This document shows positions 41,701 to 52,918 of a stretch of DNA of 64,000 nucleotides, piece by piece. Made by a program: the position numbers and the translations under genes. Source of the DNA: Cyathus striatus (Eukaryota > Basidiomycota > Agaricomycetes > Agaricales > Nidulariaceae); the NCBI GenBank assembly GCA_025738555.1, contig JAOVFP010000005.1, positions 4,898,001 through 4,962,000 on the forward strand, written 5' to 3'. The notes under the pieces are model-generated. The model made no database searches. It saw only the letters and a program-made list of their open reading frames with translations, and had not been told where the DNA came from. Within the stretch, counting starts at the first letter, position 1. Every line of letters starts with the position of its first letter.

Positions 41701-44399
41701 GGATACACTTATTCAAAGATAAGTCATAACCACATGAACAGAAGTCTGTCTTACATGTCGACTGCACGGTTGCCATGTCTCCTGCAATGCGCGAACAGGT
41801 ATTACCTGTCCTTTCTTTACCATTAATAACTTTGTCCCAATTAAGTACTGTAGCTCGATTATTTCCCAATGATTGCCGTTGGAGAGGGGATTAATGTCGG
41901 GAAGATGGTCTGTGGACAATTCGGCAGTTTTATTCCAGGTATTTAATTCGCTTCGCTATACCATAGTAAGCATAACAAATGATTTCACAGGGTTTCTATC
42001 ATCATGGGACGAGACCATCGAAGAAGGTAAGTTGTAAACTTAATATGAGATGAGGTAAGATGATGTGAGTATGGTGATATGCCCTTCTCCAGGAGATATA
42101 TTTGTCACAAATGACCCTTACTCAGTCAATAATGCCATTTCACATCTCAATGATTTCCTTGTTGTAACTCCTGTATTCCATGAAACAAGGCTCGTTGCCT
42201 GGGTAGCGAATTTAGGTCACTTCACGGATATTGGCTCCATTGTTCCCGGAAGCATGCCTAGTATGCCCCATTTTGTTTCAAATTTCCTGTTAAACAGCTT
42301 TGTTTCCACTTTGATAGATTGTGCAACCAGCATTTTCGAGGATGGGATACAAATCCCTTTATGTAAACTTTACGCTCATGGTTTGGCCAATCTTGCTATA
42401 TTTAAGGTTTGTACAGCTATTTTCATGATTTTATGAGTATATTCTTTAAATTTTAAAATAGATCATTGAACGTAACAGCAGAAAACCAGAGTTCGCTAGG
42501 AGTGACATTCAAGCGCTTGTTGCAGCGACCAAAATTGGGGCCCGACGGGTGATTGAAATGTGTAAACGCTTTGGAACAGATATATACGAGAAGGCATTGG
42601 ATGCCTTACTGGAGAGAAATAAGACGGCTATCGGGAAACTCATAAAACTCACTGTTCCCATGGAGCCTGTTTATTTCGAAGATTTTATCGACGACGACGG
42701 ATTCGGATATGGTCCATGGAAAATATCATGGTAAGGTCTATCTTCCCTATGTTTTATTTTCCCTGTAAATGTAGCATATCCTTCAAGCACGATGTCGAAG
42801 GAAATAGACAACGATGCTGAAGTGGTAGTATTCGATTTTGAAGGAACCGATCCCCAATCCGACAGATCCATAAATCTGGCGCTTTCTCATGAAATGCTGA
42901 AAATGTTCATTGCAATTTACCTTCTCACTGTATTCGTGAGTATATTTACTCTTAACCTTTAGGTGTCGTACTACGCTTTTTAATTTTTAACCGCATCTAG
43001 GACCCTGCGACTGTAGTAAATGATGGGTCGTTCGATCTAATAAAAGTCCGTATACCTGAAGGAACTATACTGAATCCGATTAGGCCAGCTGCGTTATCTT
43101 GTCGCACACATCTATTAGGTCGTCTATTCGATGTAATCGGAGCACTCTTTGGGCAAAATCAGCCTGAATTCCTATCTGCTGCAGGTTACAGTGATTCTCC
43201 CCATTTTTTCTTTAGTGGGTGGGACAAAGAAGGGGAGTGGTTCCAAGTAAGTCTTCAGTATGCCCTTATTGTTTGTCTGTTTTGATGATCAAAAGCTCTA
43301 TCAAGTTGGATTTGGGGTGAGCCCTACCTAACTTCGATCGCTGTTTTAATTGACTCCAGCAAATAAGGGGATTCCTGCGCGCCCGCATGGTGATGGGCCA
43401 GATGGCCACAGTTTGTGGCCCTCCATGAGGGCGGTGCCAAACGAATTTCTGGAGAGTACTCTTCCTCTGAGAATTGATCGATATGAGGTAAGTATCTGTT
43501 CCTGCGCTCCGTTCTGCTTTAAGCGGTTCAATATTTCTAGACTGTGCCAGATTCTGGAGGTGAAGGCTTATATCGCGGAGGCAATGCAATACGAATAGGT
43601 AAGCTTCGGTATATGTATTTGTACGAGATTGTTTAATGTAAAAGAAGATTATACGTTTTTGGAATCCGGTACTATTTCTCTTCACGATGATCGTTGGTAT
43701 ACGAAGCCTTGGGGAGTACATGGAGGCGGAGTGGGAATGAGATCGCGAAAGACGCTCATAAAATATTCTGTGGATCCACTCTACCCTACTCGTGTTATTC
43801 TAGGCGCTAAAGAAGATTTCGTGGAGGTCAGTGCCTTTATTTATGTATGAACGTCTCAGTAGACACGGTATTAGGTCGCAGAAGGAGATACATTGGAATG
43901 GATAACTTGGGGAGGTATGATCCATTCATCGTTAACGTAATAGTATGACGATAGGTATTTACTTTCCGTTCACGCTCAGGGGGTGGATGGTACGTGTTAC
44001 GATCGTTATACGAGAGATCAATGCAAAATAATTGTCGTGCTTAGGGGAAATCCTTTGGAGAGAGATGCAGAATTGGTTGCCGAGGAGGTTCGTCGTGGGC
44101 TAGTTGCCAATCCAGCACGGTATGGAGTCGTGCTTGATGCTAAAAAACGCGTGGATATGCTCGCAACGAAGGACCTTAGGACCAAGATGAGACCGGCCCA
44201 GACAGAGAAATCGAGAAATCTATTTAACCGCGGCGGAACTCTCAGTGAAATACGTATGAAATGTTTGGAAGAGACCGGCCTTCCGCCGCCTAAACCACCT
44301 TCCTCGAGGTTATTGCGCGGACCGATTGCCCAGAGTAAATATATCCGTGAATTGCACGAAAGGCGCGCAAACGAGGATGCAGTTTTATATAACACTTAG
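38779..44399 (+). CDS. Fused hydantoinase A/B (5-oxoprolinase/hydantoinase family)
   Basis: This ATP-dependent cyclic-amide hydrolase family enzyme carries both HyuA and HyuB halves in one chain of about 1,300 residues. HyuA begins WKLGVDVGGTFTDAVLYN and continues with GTTVATNAILEGKGARVVLL, SDGGLAS, FDMGGTSTDVCLVENGLP, GAGGGSIATV, GATPGPACY and FGGAGGL. HyuB continues with MDTLIQR-VAMSPAMREQ, VCGQFGSFIPG, GDIFVTNDPY, LVAWVANLGHFTDIGS, RPHGDGPDGH, VPDSGGEGLYRGG and GGGGW. It stops at 44399 (NEDAVLYNT). The phosphate-loop start is DVGGTFTD (hydantoinase type) rather than the DRGGTFTD of eukaryotic OXP1. There are over twenty introns; one, 41719-41767, appears to be AT-AC. Substrate unknown. Confidence 0.88.
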
Positions 44400-44539
44400 C
44401 TGGTCAAATTTTTCTTGGCTTTCTATACATTTGCAGGAGTTACAAACATGGCTTATACACGAAATGTCCTGTGGAATCTATATAAGAATAATACAAATAT
44501 ATTTGCTCAACTTCTTCACAGCCTACCCATTGTTACAAG

Positions 44540-46129
44540 TCACTTTTGCTTTTCACTAAGCTCAGCAACTCCAGGAAGTGTCTAAACTTATAGTAAGATA
44601 ACAGTAGCTGCGGTGGGTTCAACCCTGCATACCTTTCCCTCAAGAAGCTCGAGACTCGCACCGCCGCCGGTACTAACATGGCTGAGTTTGTCCTCGTCGC
44701 CATGCTGAGCGACAACTGTTGCGGTATCCCCTCCACCAACTATAACAGTAGCACCTTTGCTGACGGCGTCTATGCAGGCACCGAGAAGAGTCTTGGATCC
44801 TTGTGCGAAAGCGGGAAACTCGAAAACACCAGGGGGACTTTAGAGAAGAGAGAAGGGTCAGAGTTACATGTTCATTAGAAGCGAAATATAATTACTGACC
44901 CATTCCAAAGAATGGTCTTGGACTCGAGAACGGTTTCGTGGAAGAGGTCTCGACTCTTAGGGCCAGCGTCGAGACCCATCCATTTATCTGGGATACCTTC
45001 GGAGTCTGTAGCGATCCCGGTCTAAATATAGATTACAGAGGATAAGACGCAAAAGGAGAGCTAAGAAAGTATACAGACCTTAGCGTCCTTGTCAAATTTG
45101 TCGGCGATGACGTAGTCCACGGGAAAAACAAGCTTGACATTATTCTTCTTGGCCTTTTCGACGAGGCCAGCAACCTTTTCTGAACCTGGGGCATCAAAGA
45201 GCGAGTCACCGATCTATATCCAAGGAAATTGATATAATGTGCGAGTGAAAGCGGAATAAAAGTATACCGAGACACCATCCAAAGTTTTCTTAAAAGTGAA
45301 GGCCATTCCACCACAGATGATGAGAGAATTGACTTTGTCGAGCATGTTGTCGATTAGCTGAATCTTGTCAGAAACTTTCGCACCGCCGAGAATAGCAAGG
45401 AAGGGTCTCTCGGGATTTTCAAGAGCCTTTGCAAAGTAGTCGAGCTCTTTTTTGACGAGGAAGCCGGAAGCGCGCTGAGGAAGCTTGACACCCACCATGC
45501 TAGAGTGAGCACGATGAGCAGTACCGAAGGCGTCGTTGACGTAGACATCGCCAAGCTTTGTAAGCTGCTCTCTGAATTCAGACACCTTAGCTGGATCAGC
45601 CTTTGTCTTTGTTCCGTCCTTGTTCTTGACAGAACCTTCCTCCTCGATGTGGAAGCGAAGGTTCTCGAGAAGGATGACAGAGCCCTGAGGAGCCTTGCCA
45701 ACGGCACTCTCAACCTCTGGACCGACGCAGTCAGAGAGAAAAGTAACAGGATTTCCTAGCAGCTTCTCAAGTTCAGCTGCAATGGGCTTGAGAGAGTACT
45801 TCTCTATGACTTTGCCGTCGGGACGACCAAGATGAGACATGAGAATGACGGAGGCAGCGCCTAAAACAAAGATCAGAAGATGTCAGAGATGAATGAGAGG
45901 AATGTAGGCACCATGCTCAAGGGCGTATTTGATGGTGGGCAGAGCAGCGACGATGCGCTGGGAGTCGGAGGGGTCATGAGAGAGAGGGGGAACGAGAGAA
46001 GAACGGATGACATACGGCAGGGTTGGTGATCTTTCCGTCCTGGATGGGGACGTTGAAGTCGACGCGAATGAGAACGCGCTTGGCGGTGAGGTTGAGGTCA
46101 GTGATGGAAAGCTTGTTTGAAAGAGACAT
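44540..46129 (-). CDS. PGK1: Phosphoglycerate kinase
   Basis: This cytosolic glycolytic enzyme transfers phosphate from 1,3-bisphosphoglycerate to ADP. The start [14 protein letters not shown] leads to [18 protein letters not shown], then [66 protein letters not shown], the adenine-side [14 protein letters not shown], and [16 protein letters not shown]. The last intron is followed by [13 protein letters not shown] and stop at 44540. The product is about 415 residues with several introns, the usual fungal size. The 5' leader is shared with the divergent CCDC9-like gene. Confidence 0.97.
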
Positions 46130-46394
46130 GGGGAGATGATGGTTGTGGATGGAGATGGAAAAGAGGCAGACGGGCTTAAGTACGGTAGCAGATAGAGATA
46201 GGCGGAAGATAATATTAATAAATAATCGACATTTCCGATCTGGTCGAGGCTCGACTCTCGAGTACCGGTCTGATCGATATCGGATGAGTAAGGTTAGGGT
46301 TATACCGAGAGTCTAGAGACTTGTAGTACCAAGTTGTACATTTACATTCTAACTACATTCTGCTACTATCACTGTACTCTCCTTCCAAATTGCG
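46130..46394. promoter_or_regulatory. divergent promoter of PGK1 and the RGG protein gene
   Basis: 265 bp between two start codons. A strongly expressed glycolytic gene and a putative RNA-binding protein share it. It includes a TCGAG-rich stretch around 46243-46262 and an ACT-rich stretch before 46395. Confidence 0.45.
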
Positions 46395-47327
46395 ATGTCA
46401 GATCCTTCCCCCTCAAACTCGCTTGGCCTCGACTTTAACCAGCTCAAGCTCTCAGAGTCCTCCACCGACCAAGTTCCTCCTGACAACTCACAGAGCCTCC
46501 CAGATCCCAAGCAGCCCTCTGCTCCAGAACTTACTCCGTCCAGGGAAAAGAAGAAGCCATATGTAAATCCAGAACGTGTCAAGACCGGCGGTGCCCAGCG
46601 TGTAGCTTGCTCTCTCTCTCCCCTCTTCCGCCCTGTTGATCCATCTACATGACCAGGATAAACTCTCAGAGGAAGCTTTGTCGGAGCGTATGGCTCGCAT
46701 GCGCGAACAAAATGAAAAGATCAAACAGAGAAGACTTGTATGCCTCCTTATTCCTCTTCCGTCCTGTCTTTCATTTAATCTCTCTTTCTTGCTCAGGATG
46801 TCCAGGCTGACGAGGATGCTTTTCGTCAGACCCAGCAAGTTGAGCGTGCAAAGATGGCGCAGAATCGCAAAGTTCAGGAAAATGTCGATCGTACTCGCGA
46901 GCAAAACGCAAAGAGGAAGATGGATAAGATACAAAGTCGTGAATGGGATTCAGGAAAGCCTGCTTCCAATTGGAAACGTCCTGTTGTACAGACCGCACTA
47001 CCCACCGAATCTACTGCGTCTGTAGACATAAAGAGTATTGTACCTGCTGCTGGCACTAGTTCTGTCACCACTGCTGCTCCTACTCCAACATCACCCGACC
47101 GAGGAAACTCCAACTGGTCTCGTGGCAGCAGTCCTCGCAGGGGAAGAGGTAGAGGCAGAGGAGGAGGGGGTGCAAGCGCTTCTCAGCGTGACTCTTCCGA
47201 CAAGTCCACTCCTGTAGATGCAACAACATCTGTATTGAGTCCAAGTGCCACTCCTTCAGTCGATTCACCTGCTGAAATGGCACTGCAACGAGATTCTGTC
47301 GTCAAAACGGAAACAGCTGCTTCATGA
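46395..47327 (+). CDS. CCDC9-like protein with C-terminal RG-rich box
   Basis: I recognise only a resemblance. The N-terminus is Ser/Pro-rich (MSDPSPSNSLGLDFNQLKLS) and leads to REKKKPYVNPERVKTGGAQR. Across the intron at 46602-46656 comes DKLSEEALSERMARMREQNE, then KIKQRRLDVQADEDAFRQTQ. This helical segment, L...M...+..N..I..R...+..DE, is like the N-terminal part of the CCDC9/DUF4594 family, an exon-junction-associated group in animals. A second charged helix ends KRKMDKIQSREWDSGK. The C-terminal half is low complexity with SPRRGRGRGRGGGG. No RNA-binding domain is present. An RNA-associated role is inferred. Confidence 0.6.
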
Positions 47328-47654
47328 TGAATTTGTCTGAATTTTTTTGATATCTTATTTTTTTTAGCTTTCGGCATATGCACGGTAGATATTTCCCTCA
47401 ATGCGCAACGGGCGACTTAAATTGTACTATAACATATATTTTCGTATTTTCCCGATTTTTACGACATTTTCAGGTTTAGCTCAAAATACATATATTACAC
47501 GCAGTTCAACAGTAAATATTTACTCTGGATCCTAACAAGCACACGATAAAAGTACAATTCATTTGAAGCTGGAATAGTAGCAAAAAAAACAAGAAATAAT
47601 AACAAAAAATACATAGAATACATTCTCCAAGAAAAGTTCAAAATCAAGTAAACT
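47328..47654. other. convergent 3' spacer
   Basis: AT-rich sequence between the RGG protein gene and histone H1 copy 1, probably both 3' untranslated regions. No coding signal. Confidence 0.45.
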
Positions 47655-48699
47655 CTAGCCGGCAGCGGCAGGAGCTGGTGCACTCTTTGACGCAGGCTTA
47701 ACTTTGGAAGCTGGTTTTACTTTAAAGGCAGGTTTAACCTTTGAGGGTGTTGTAGCTGAACGAGCCTTTCCAGTATTTGAGCTTGTCTTTGCCTTGGGCC
47801 TCTTAACATCCCCTGTAATAGCCTGAACACATGATATGTTTAATCATGACTAAATGTAATACCATTGTTCACAAACCTTTTTGGCGGAGCTCTTCTTCGC
47901 AGTAATCGTCTTCTTTGCAGCAACAGGTTTCTTAGCCGTTGCTGTCCTCTTCATTGCCGAAGCTTTCTTAGTAGGTGACTTCTTAGTTATTACGCTAGTA
48001 CTGGGTTTCTTTATAGTCGCGGAGGAAGCTTTCTTCAAAGAAGTTGGCCTTTTCCCTGTATTAATCTTGGCTTTGGTGGTGATCTTGGCTGTAGCGGTAC
48101 CCTTTTTAACGGCAGGCTTAGTATTCTGAGGAATCAAACAGCATGTATTAGAACCCTGGTTGACGATGATACCGGAAATGCTGTCACATACCTCCTTATA
48201 AGCATCAACACGAACCTTGGGCGCTAGCTTGATTTTTCCAGACGGCCCTAGGAGGAAGATAAGGCCGAGGAAGGAGAAGTGATGACCAAGATAAATAACT
48301 TACCCTTTGGTAACATGAAAATCCCCTTCTCACTGCCAGATGTAATGGCACGATTAAGTTGGCTTGCTGCGGTAGCATTGAGGTAGATATGGTACTTTGA
48401 TTCAACAAACTTGGCGGGGATGATCATTAACAAGTGGGTTATGCATGTGGTGATAACATACCTTCTTTATTGTGGGGCGTGAAACACCACCACGAACGTC
48501 CTCTGGGTGGGCGATGATACACTCCTATGGATGATAAGGATCAGCGTCCTGGTTGATGAAAGATGTGTGGTTAGAACAGTGAGCGACTCGCCTTGATCAT
48601 ATCGACCCAGCTAGGATGGGTGGCCGCATGGGATTTAGAGGCGGCTATAGAGGCCTTGGAAGGTTTCTTGGTAGAACTTTTCTTGGTTGTGGTAGGCAT
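47655..48699 (-). CDS. Linker histone H1, copy 1
   Basis: Chromatin linker histone. A short Lys/Ser tail (MPTTTKKSSTKKPSKASIA) precedes the winged-helix globular domain: THPSWVDMIK-ECIIAHPEDV, RGGVSRPTIKK-FVESKYHIY, NATAASQLNRAITSGSEKG, IFMLPKGPSGKIKLAPK. A long Lys/Ala/Pro/Ser tail follows, ending KSAPAPAAAG. The introns after DMIK and after TIKK sit at the same residues as in H1 copy 2 (51798). The first of them (48525-48591) has a GC donor, GCGAGT. A CACGTG palindrome lies about 130 bp upstream of the start. Confidence 0.93.
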
Positions 48700-49362
48700 A
48701 GTGCACAAGGAAGGGACGGGAAAGCGGGACGGAGTAAACAAGAGGACAGGAAAGGGAGAAAGGAGGGATGAAGACGGGCCATTTGCTCGCCAGAACCCGC
48801 GAGTTGAAGTGGCACTGGCTGAGCATCACGTGGGAGGACAAGTCGCGCACGGACGCAGGAGAGTACAAAAAGAGAAGGGGATTGGACAGAGAGAAGAACG
48901 AAGAGCAGAGTGCGCCACAGAGATACCCGATGGGTGAGAGATGCAGAATAACAGAGAACAGATGGATAAGGCGAGCAGAATGGGCTCGGGAGCAGTGTTC
49001 GCGTTGGAGATTGAAGTGGGCAGAGGAAAAGGACAAGATGAGTACGATGGGAGGGCGAGAGACAGCAGATATACAACAGTGTCGAGCGGTGTCAAGTGCA
49101 ATTGCAGAGAGAGAAGAGAGGCGGTGGACGCACGAGGTGCCGGTGGAAGCTGGAGCAAGAGTTGTCGAATAATTTCTTGAAATGTTTTTGAGAAACTAGA
49201 CGGCGTTAGTACATTCACACGGTCAGCGCGTCAGCAATTACTAGCTTACGTGCATTAAATAATAATGTTTGTAATAATTACCTGCTTCAAGCCAACTGCT
49301 GTCTTCTCGTCCCTTCATTATATTTCTTGTCATATCTTCCCGCTGCTCCATTCACATCTGAA
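48700..49362. promoter_or_regulatory. divergent spacer of H1 copy 1 and the acyl-CoA synthetase-like gene
   Basis: Purine-rich on the + strand over 48700-49180, so CT-rich on the H1 coding strand. A CACGTG palindrome is at 48828-48833. Long frames on both strands here come from the biased composition. Confidence 0.5.
48828..48833. promoter_or_regulatory. E-box CACGTG upstream of H1 copy 1
   Basis: Perfect palindrome 129 bp upstream of the H1 copy 1 start. The same hexamer occurs twice upstream of H1 copy 2. The factor is not known; bHLH or bZIP proteins bind such sites. Confidence 0.4.
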
Positions 49363-51379
49363 ATGGCATCTGCTGCCAGCCAGCTATCCCAGTATCTCGT
49401 CACTGACGACCTGACCGTTCTGCTGGCCCTCATTGGTGCTACCGTCTTTCTTCTCAATAACCTCTACAAGCCTCAACCTCTCGTCCATCCTATTCTCCTC
49501 GGCAGGCAGAGTGACGTTGGACGTGCCCGGAATCCTTCAGAAAGTGCCGTTTACAGAAACTATGGCACTGGTCTCATGGGAAGGGTGCGTTACATTTCTA
49601 TTACATCTCTGCCGCACACTCAATGTTCTCGTCGCCTTAGTTTCCCTTGAGGCCGAACAAAGATGTTCACACCCTCGCAGATTTTGTCAAGTCGGAGGCA
49701 GAGACTTCCCGCACACTGTGGTCTTCCAAGGTGTGATTTCTTGCTTCATCACCGGACCTGCACGCACCATTTACTTATCCATCTCGTTTAGATTACGAAT
49801 ACCCACCTGCAGGACCGTGTTGCTGCAGTTGGTACAGGCCTTATTCGCCTTGCCAAACTCCAACCTCACGAGTCCAATGTTCTATTGCTTCTAAATGATG
49901 GCTTTGGTTTGTGTCCAGTGCTCTTCTATCTGCACCTCGATTGATATCTTTCACCAGAATTTGTTATATCTGACCTTGCTCTCGCTGCACACTCCATTTT
50001 ATCTCTCACTCTCTCTTCCACTAACTTGCTGGCGCCCATCCTGGAGTCGCACCCACCTTCGGCCATTATCACCCATGCATTCCTCCTTCCACAGATCCTG
50101 GAGCTTATCTATGACTCGGGAGAGCAAGACGGTCAACATACCATTATTGTTGTTGGTGATCCAAGCGCCGAAGCAATGGCAAGCGTTGCCAGCAAAGTTA
50201 AAGTGCTCAGATTTGCCGACGTCGAACGGGAAGGGTTCAAGGTGGAAAAGATCATGAGCCCTGTACCAAGTAAATTTTGACGTCTTTTACTTGTGCGTTT
50301 CCCCCTAACTTCAATTACACTAGATCCTAGCGATGTCTTCACTGTATCATTCTTTGAAACCGGAAAAGGTCAGATTCAAGGAGCTCAACTTACCCATGAG
50401 AATATGACTGCTGGCGTCGCTGCCACGCGCGCTCTGCTTCCACTCTCCCATGCTGTTTCTCCTTTGGACACGCTAGTGTCGGCTCATTCCTTAAGTACAC
50501 CGTATGGACGCGCCATCGCATATATGGCTATATTTGAAGGAACAAGCTTTGCGACTTTGAAAAGCTCTGACCTGTATCACCCGGAGGCCGGTATGTAGGC
50601 ATTTCATCCGTTGGCAAGTACATATTCAACGTCATTTTAGAAATTCCTCAGTACGACGGTTCGGATGTCAATTCTGCTAAAAGATACCCAATTCCATCTC
50701 CAACCATTCTGTTCCTCAAGCCGCTTCATTTAAATTATATTGTATCTAGAATCATTAAGGAAGCATCTCGATCTCGGCTGATGTACCCCATTGCATGGCG
50801 TCACAAGCTTGCTGGTGTAAACGAAGGCTTTTTGACGAAGGATAGCTTATGGGATCGTTTAGTCTTTGACGGTGCAAGGTCCAGGGTCTTGGGCGATACC
50901 GCTGCTTCTCTTAGAGCAATCGTCCTAAGTGGAGGTAAGTATACACACGTTTATCAACTGTTTGCAGTATGAACCCTTCGTTAGGTCTTCTCGAAGCATC
51001 CAAGCTAACACCGTCAAGGATTGCAACTTCAGTGCCGCTGGTGAACGCGTTCACACATCCTTTGGTTCCTGGACCAGTGCTCGCTTCCCACCCTCTGGAT
51101 TTACAAGACTTCCCGGTCACCGATACCGACTCTTCAATCGCACATGTTGGACCTCCTAGCGTGAATATTGAAGCCAAGCTTATTAGTGTCGATGACGCAT
51201 CAGTTGAGAATGGGGCTGATCCTGTTGGGGATCTACTGGTGCGCGGGCCACCTGTTGCAAAGCTTGTGAATGTGGAAGATTATGTTGATATCCCCTCTGA
51301 GGACGATAAAGAAGGTTGGATTGCTACAGGGAAAAAAGCTCGAGTGCAAACCAATGGCTCATTCAAGATTATTTCTTGA
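49363..51379 (+). CDS. Degenerate acyl-CoA synthetase-like protein (ANL superfamily), membrane-anchored
   Basis: The N-terminus has a membrane segment (LTVLLALIGATVFLLNNLY), then PLVHPILLGRQSDVGRARNP and SAVYRNYGTGLMGR as in fungal long-chain acyl-CoA synthetases. The ANL fold follows: LIRLAKLQPHESNVLLLLND, SVPLVNAFTHP, VGPPSVNIEAKLISVDD, DLLVRGPPVAKLV, EGWIATGKKA. Key motifs are broken. The P-loop position reads SFFETGKGQIQGAQLTHEN instead of a TSG-TTG-PKG type loop, and the TGD aspartate is Lys (TGK). The frame stops at FKIIS, where active enzymes enter the mobile C-terminal domain with the catalytic lysine. About eight introns, about 530 residues. Probably a non-catalytic homologue kept for another function; the uninterrupted reading argues against a decayed pseudogene. 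Confidence 0.75.
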
Positions 51380-51797
51380 TACATAACAGGCCTTGAATTA
51401 CATATATCTCTTGTGTTTGTGATATATATAATGATGATAATGCACTCCAGAATTGGCAACAATTGAATCGACAATGTTTTTACCTGATTAAACAATACAT
51501 ATTCATTGTTAAGGTGAGGACAAAAGAGAACAATGCATGACAATGCTCATTTTGATTGCCAATGGTATATAGGAAAGGAAACTGTGTTACCTTATTCACG
51601 TGATTACCGCGTTGACGCGTTTGGGGGATCAACAAACCAGAAATGCAGCACAGCCACTTGTTTATCTTGGTCACGTGGTTACACTAGATATGACCACGGC
51701 TGGGCATAAATAGAAACGTACTCTGGCTGTTTCCCGGTTTCCAACTTTTATTTTTTAACAGTCCCAGACGCTTTCTGCTACTCATCTCGCATTCATA
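51380..51797 (+). promoter_or_regulatory. H1 copy 2 upstream region with two E-boxes
   Basis: It contains CCAAT at 51559-51563, CACGTG at 51597-51602 and 51672-51677, and a TATA-like CATAAATA at about 51705, 90 bp before the start. The E-box contexts TTCACGTGATTAC and GTCACGTGGTTAC are nearly identical, 75 bp apart. The proximal part before 51500 is the 3' region of the upstream gene. Confidence 0.5.
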
Positions 51798-52918
51798 ATG
51801 TCATCCAATACATCTCCATCTCCCGCTCCTGTTGAGCCCTCTGCCCCAGCATCCACTTCCAAGATGGCCAGGGCTGCTACCACTAAGAAGACGGCTGTTG
51901 TGAAGAAATCCAGTTTGAAGGGAAAAGCTGTTGCCAAACCAAAGACTGCCAAGGCTACTTCCTCCCATCCTTCCTGGAAGGATATTGTAAAGGTAATTAT
52001 TCTTGTGACTACACTTTTATAAGGCACCCATATACTGTGGCAGGAATGTATCGCAGAGAATAAGGACGATGCTCGTTCAGGCGTTTCGCGCAACACTATC
52101 AAAAAGGTAAGATGACTCGAGATTTATGTGCATTGAAGGCTGAAGTTTGTCACAAGTATGCTGAAGAGAAATACAAGCTTGAGATCAGCAACGCAAATCT
52201 TTTCCAGCTCAACAGGGCCATTGCATCTGGTGTAAAGGATGGCGTCTTCGTGCTTCCTAAGGGGCCGTCTGGGAAAGTCAAGCTTGCACCCAAGGTCAAG
52301 ACGGGATCAGCCAAAGAGGTAAAATCAATGAGCGCATAATCTGGTTGATGATGGATGGCTAATCTTTGCATTACAGAACTCTAAGCCTCCTTCCACCAAA
52401 ACGACGAAACCCTCCAGCGCGAAGAAGACTACCACTCTGAAATCGACCACCACTGCAAGCAAGCCCGCTGCTGCTCCCAAGTCGACGACTAAAAAGACCC
52501 TCGCTGGGAAGCCTAAGGCAGTCGCGGCGACAAAGAAGACGACTGCATCGACGAAGCGTGGAACAGCCAAGAAGGTACGTTTGGGTCTGGTCCTTATGAT
52601 CTGAGTAGTACATATTCATGCATGTGGCGTCAGGCTGTAACCGGTACCACACCTGCGGCAAAGGCCAAAATAGCTGCAAAGAAGACACCTGCAAAGAAAG
52701 TGCCTACAGCCAAGGCTTCCGCAGCGAAGGTTTGTGATTTGGTGAATAATGTGCAGGGATAGGGTATACTGACGAAGCTAATTAGGGTGCTGCTGCCACG
52801 AAGCCGAAACCAAAGTCGAAAGCGACGGTAAAACCATCGTCCAAAGCTAAGAAGGTGTGTGTTGACTTGATGGCGTCTATGAATGGATTTCTGATGCTAT
52901 GGCTAGGTATCAGCTTGA
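51798..52918 (+). CDS. Linker histone H1, copy 2
   Basis: A longer N-terminal tail (MSSNTSPSPAPVEPSAPAS) and Lys-rich stretch lead to the globular domain: SHPSWKDIVK-ECIAENKDDA, RSGVSRNTIKK-YAEEKYKLE, NLFQLNRAIASGVKDG, VFVLPKGPSGKVKLAPK. The C-terminal tail is Lys/Ala/Thr/Pro-rich and cut by four short introns. Introns after DIVK and TIKK match copy 1; here both are GT-AG. The last exon is uncertain: splicing at 52856-52906 gives KAKK-VSA and stop at 52918, while reading through stops a few codons later. The two H1 genes are about 3 kb apart, facing away from each other around the acyl-CoA synthetase-like gene. Confidence 0.92.

Noticed and set aside
48635..49218. Several overlapping frames on both strands upstream of H1 copy 1
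   Set aside because: All arise from the purine/pyrimidine bias of the promoter; none has a homology-like pattern.
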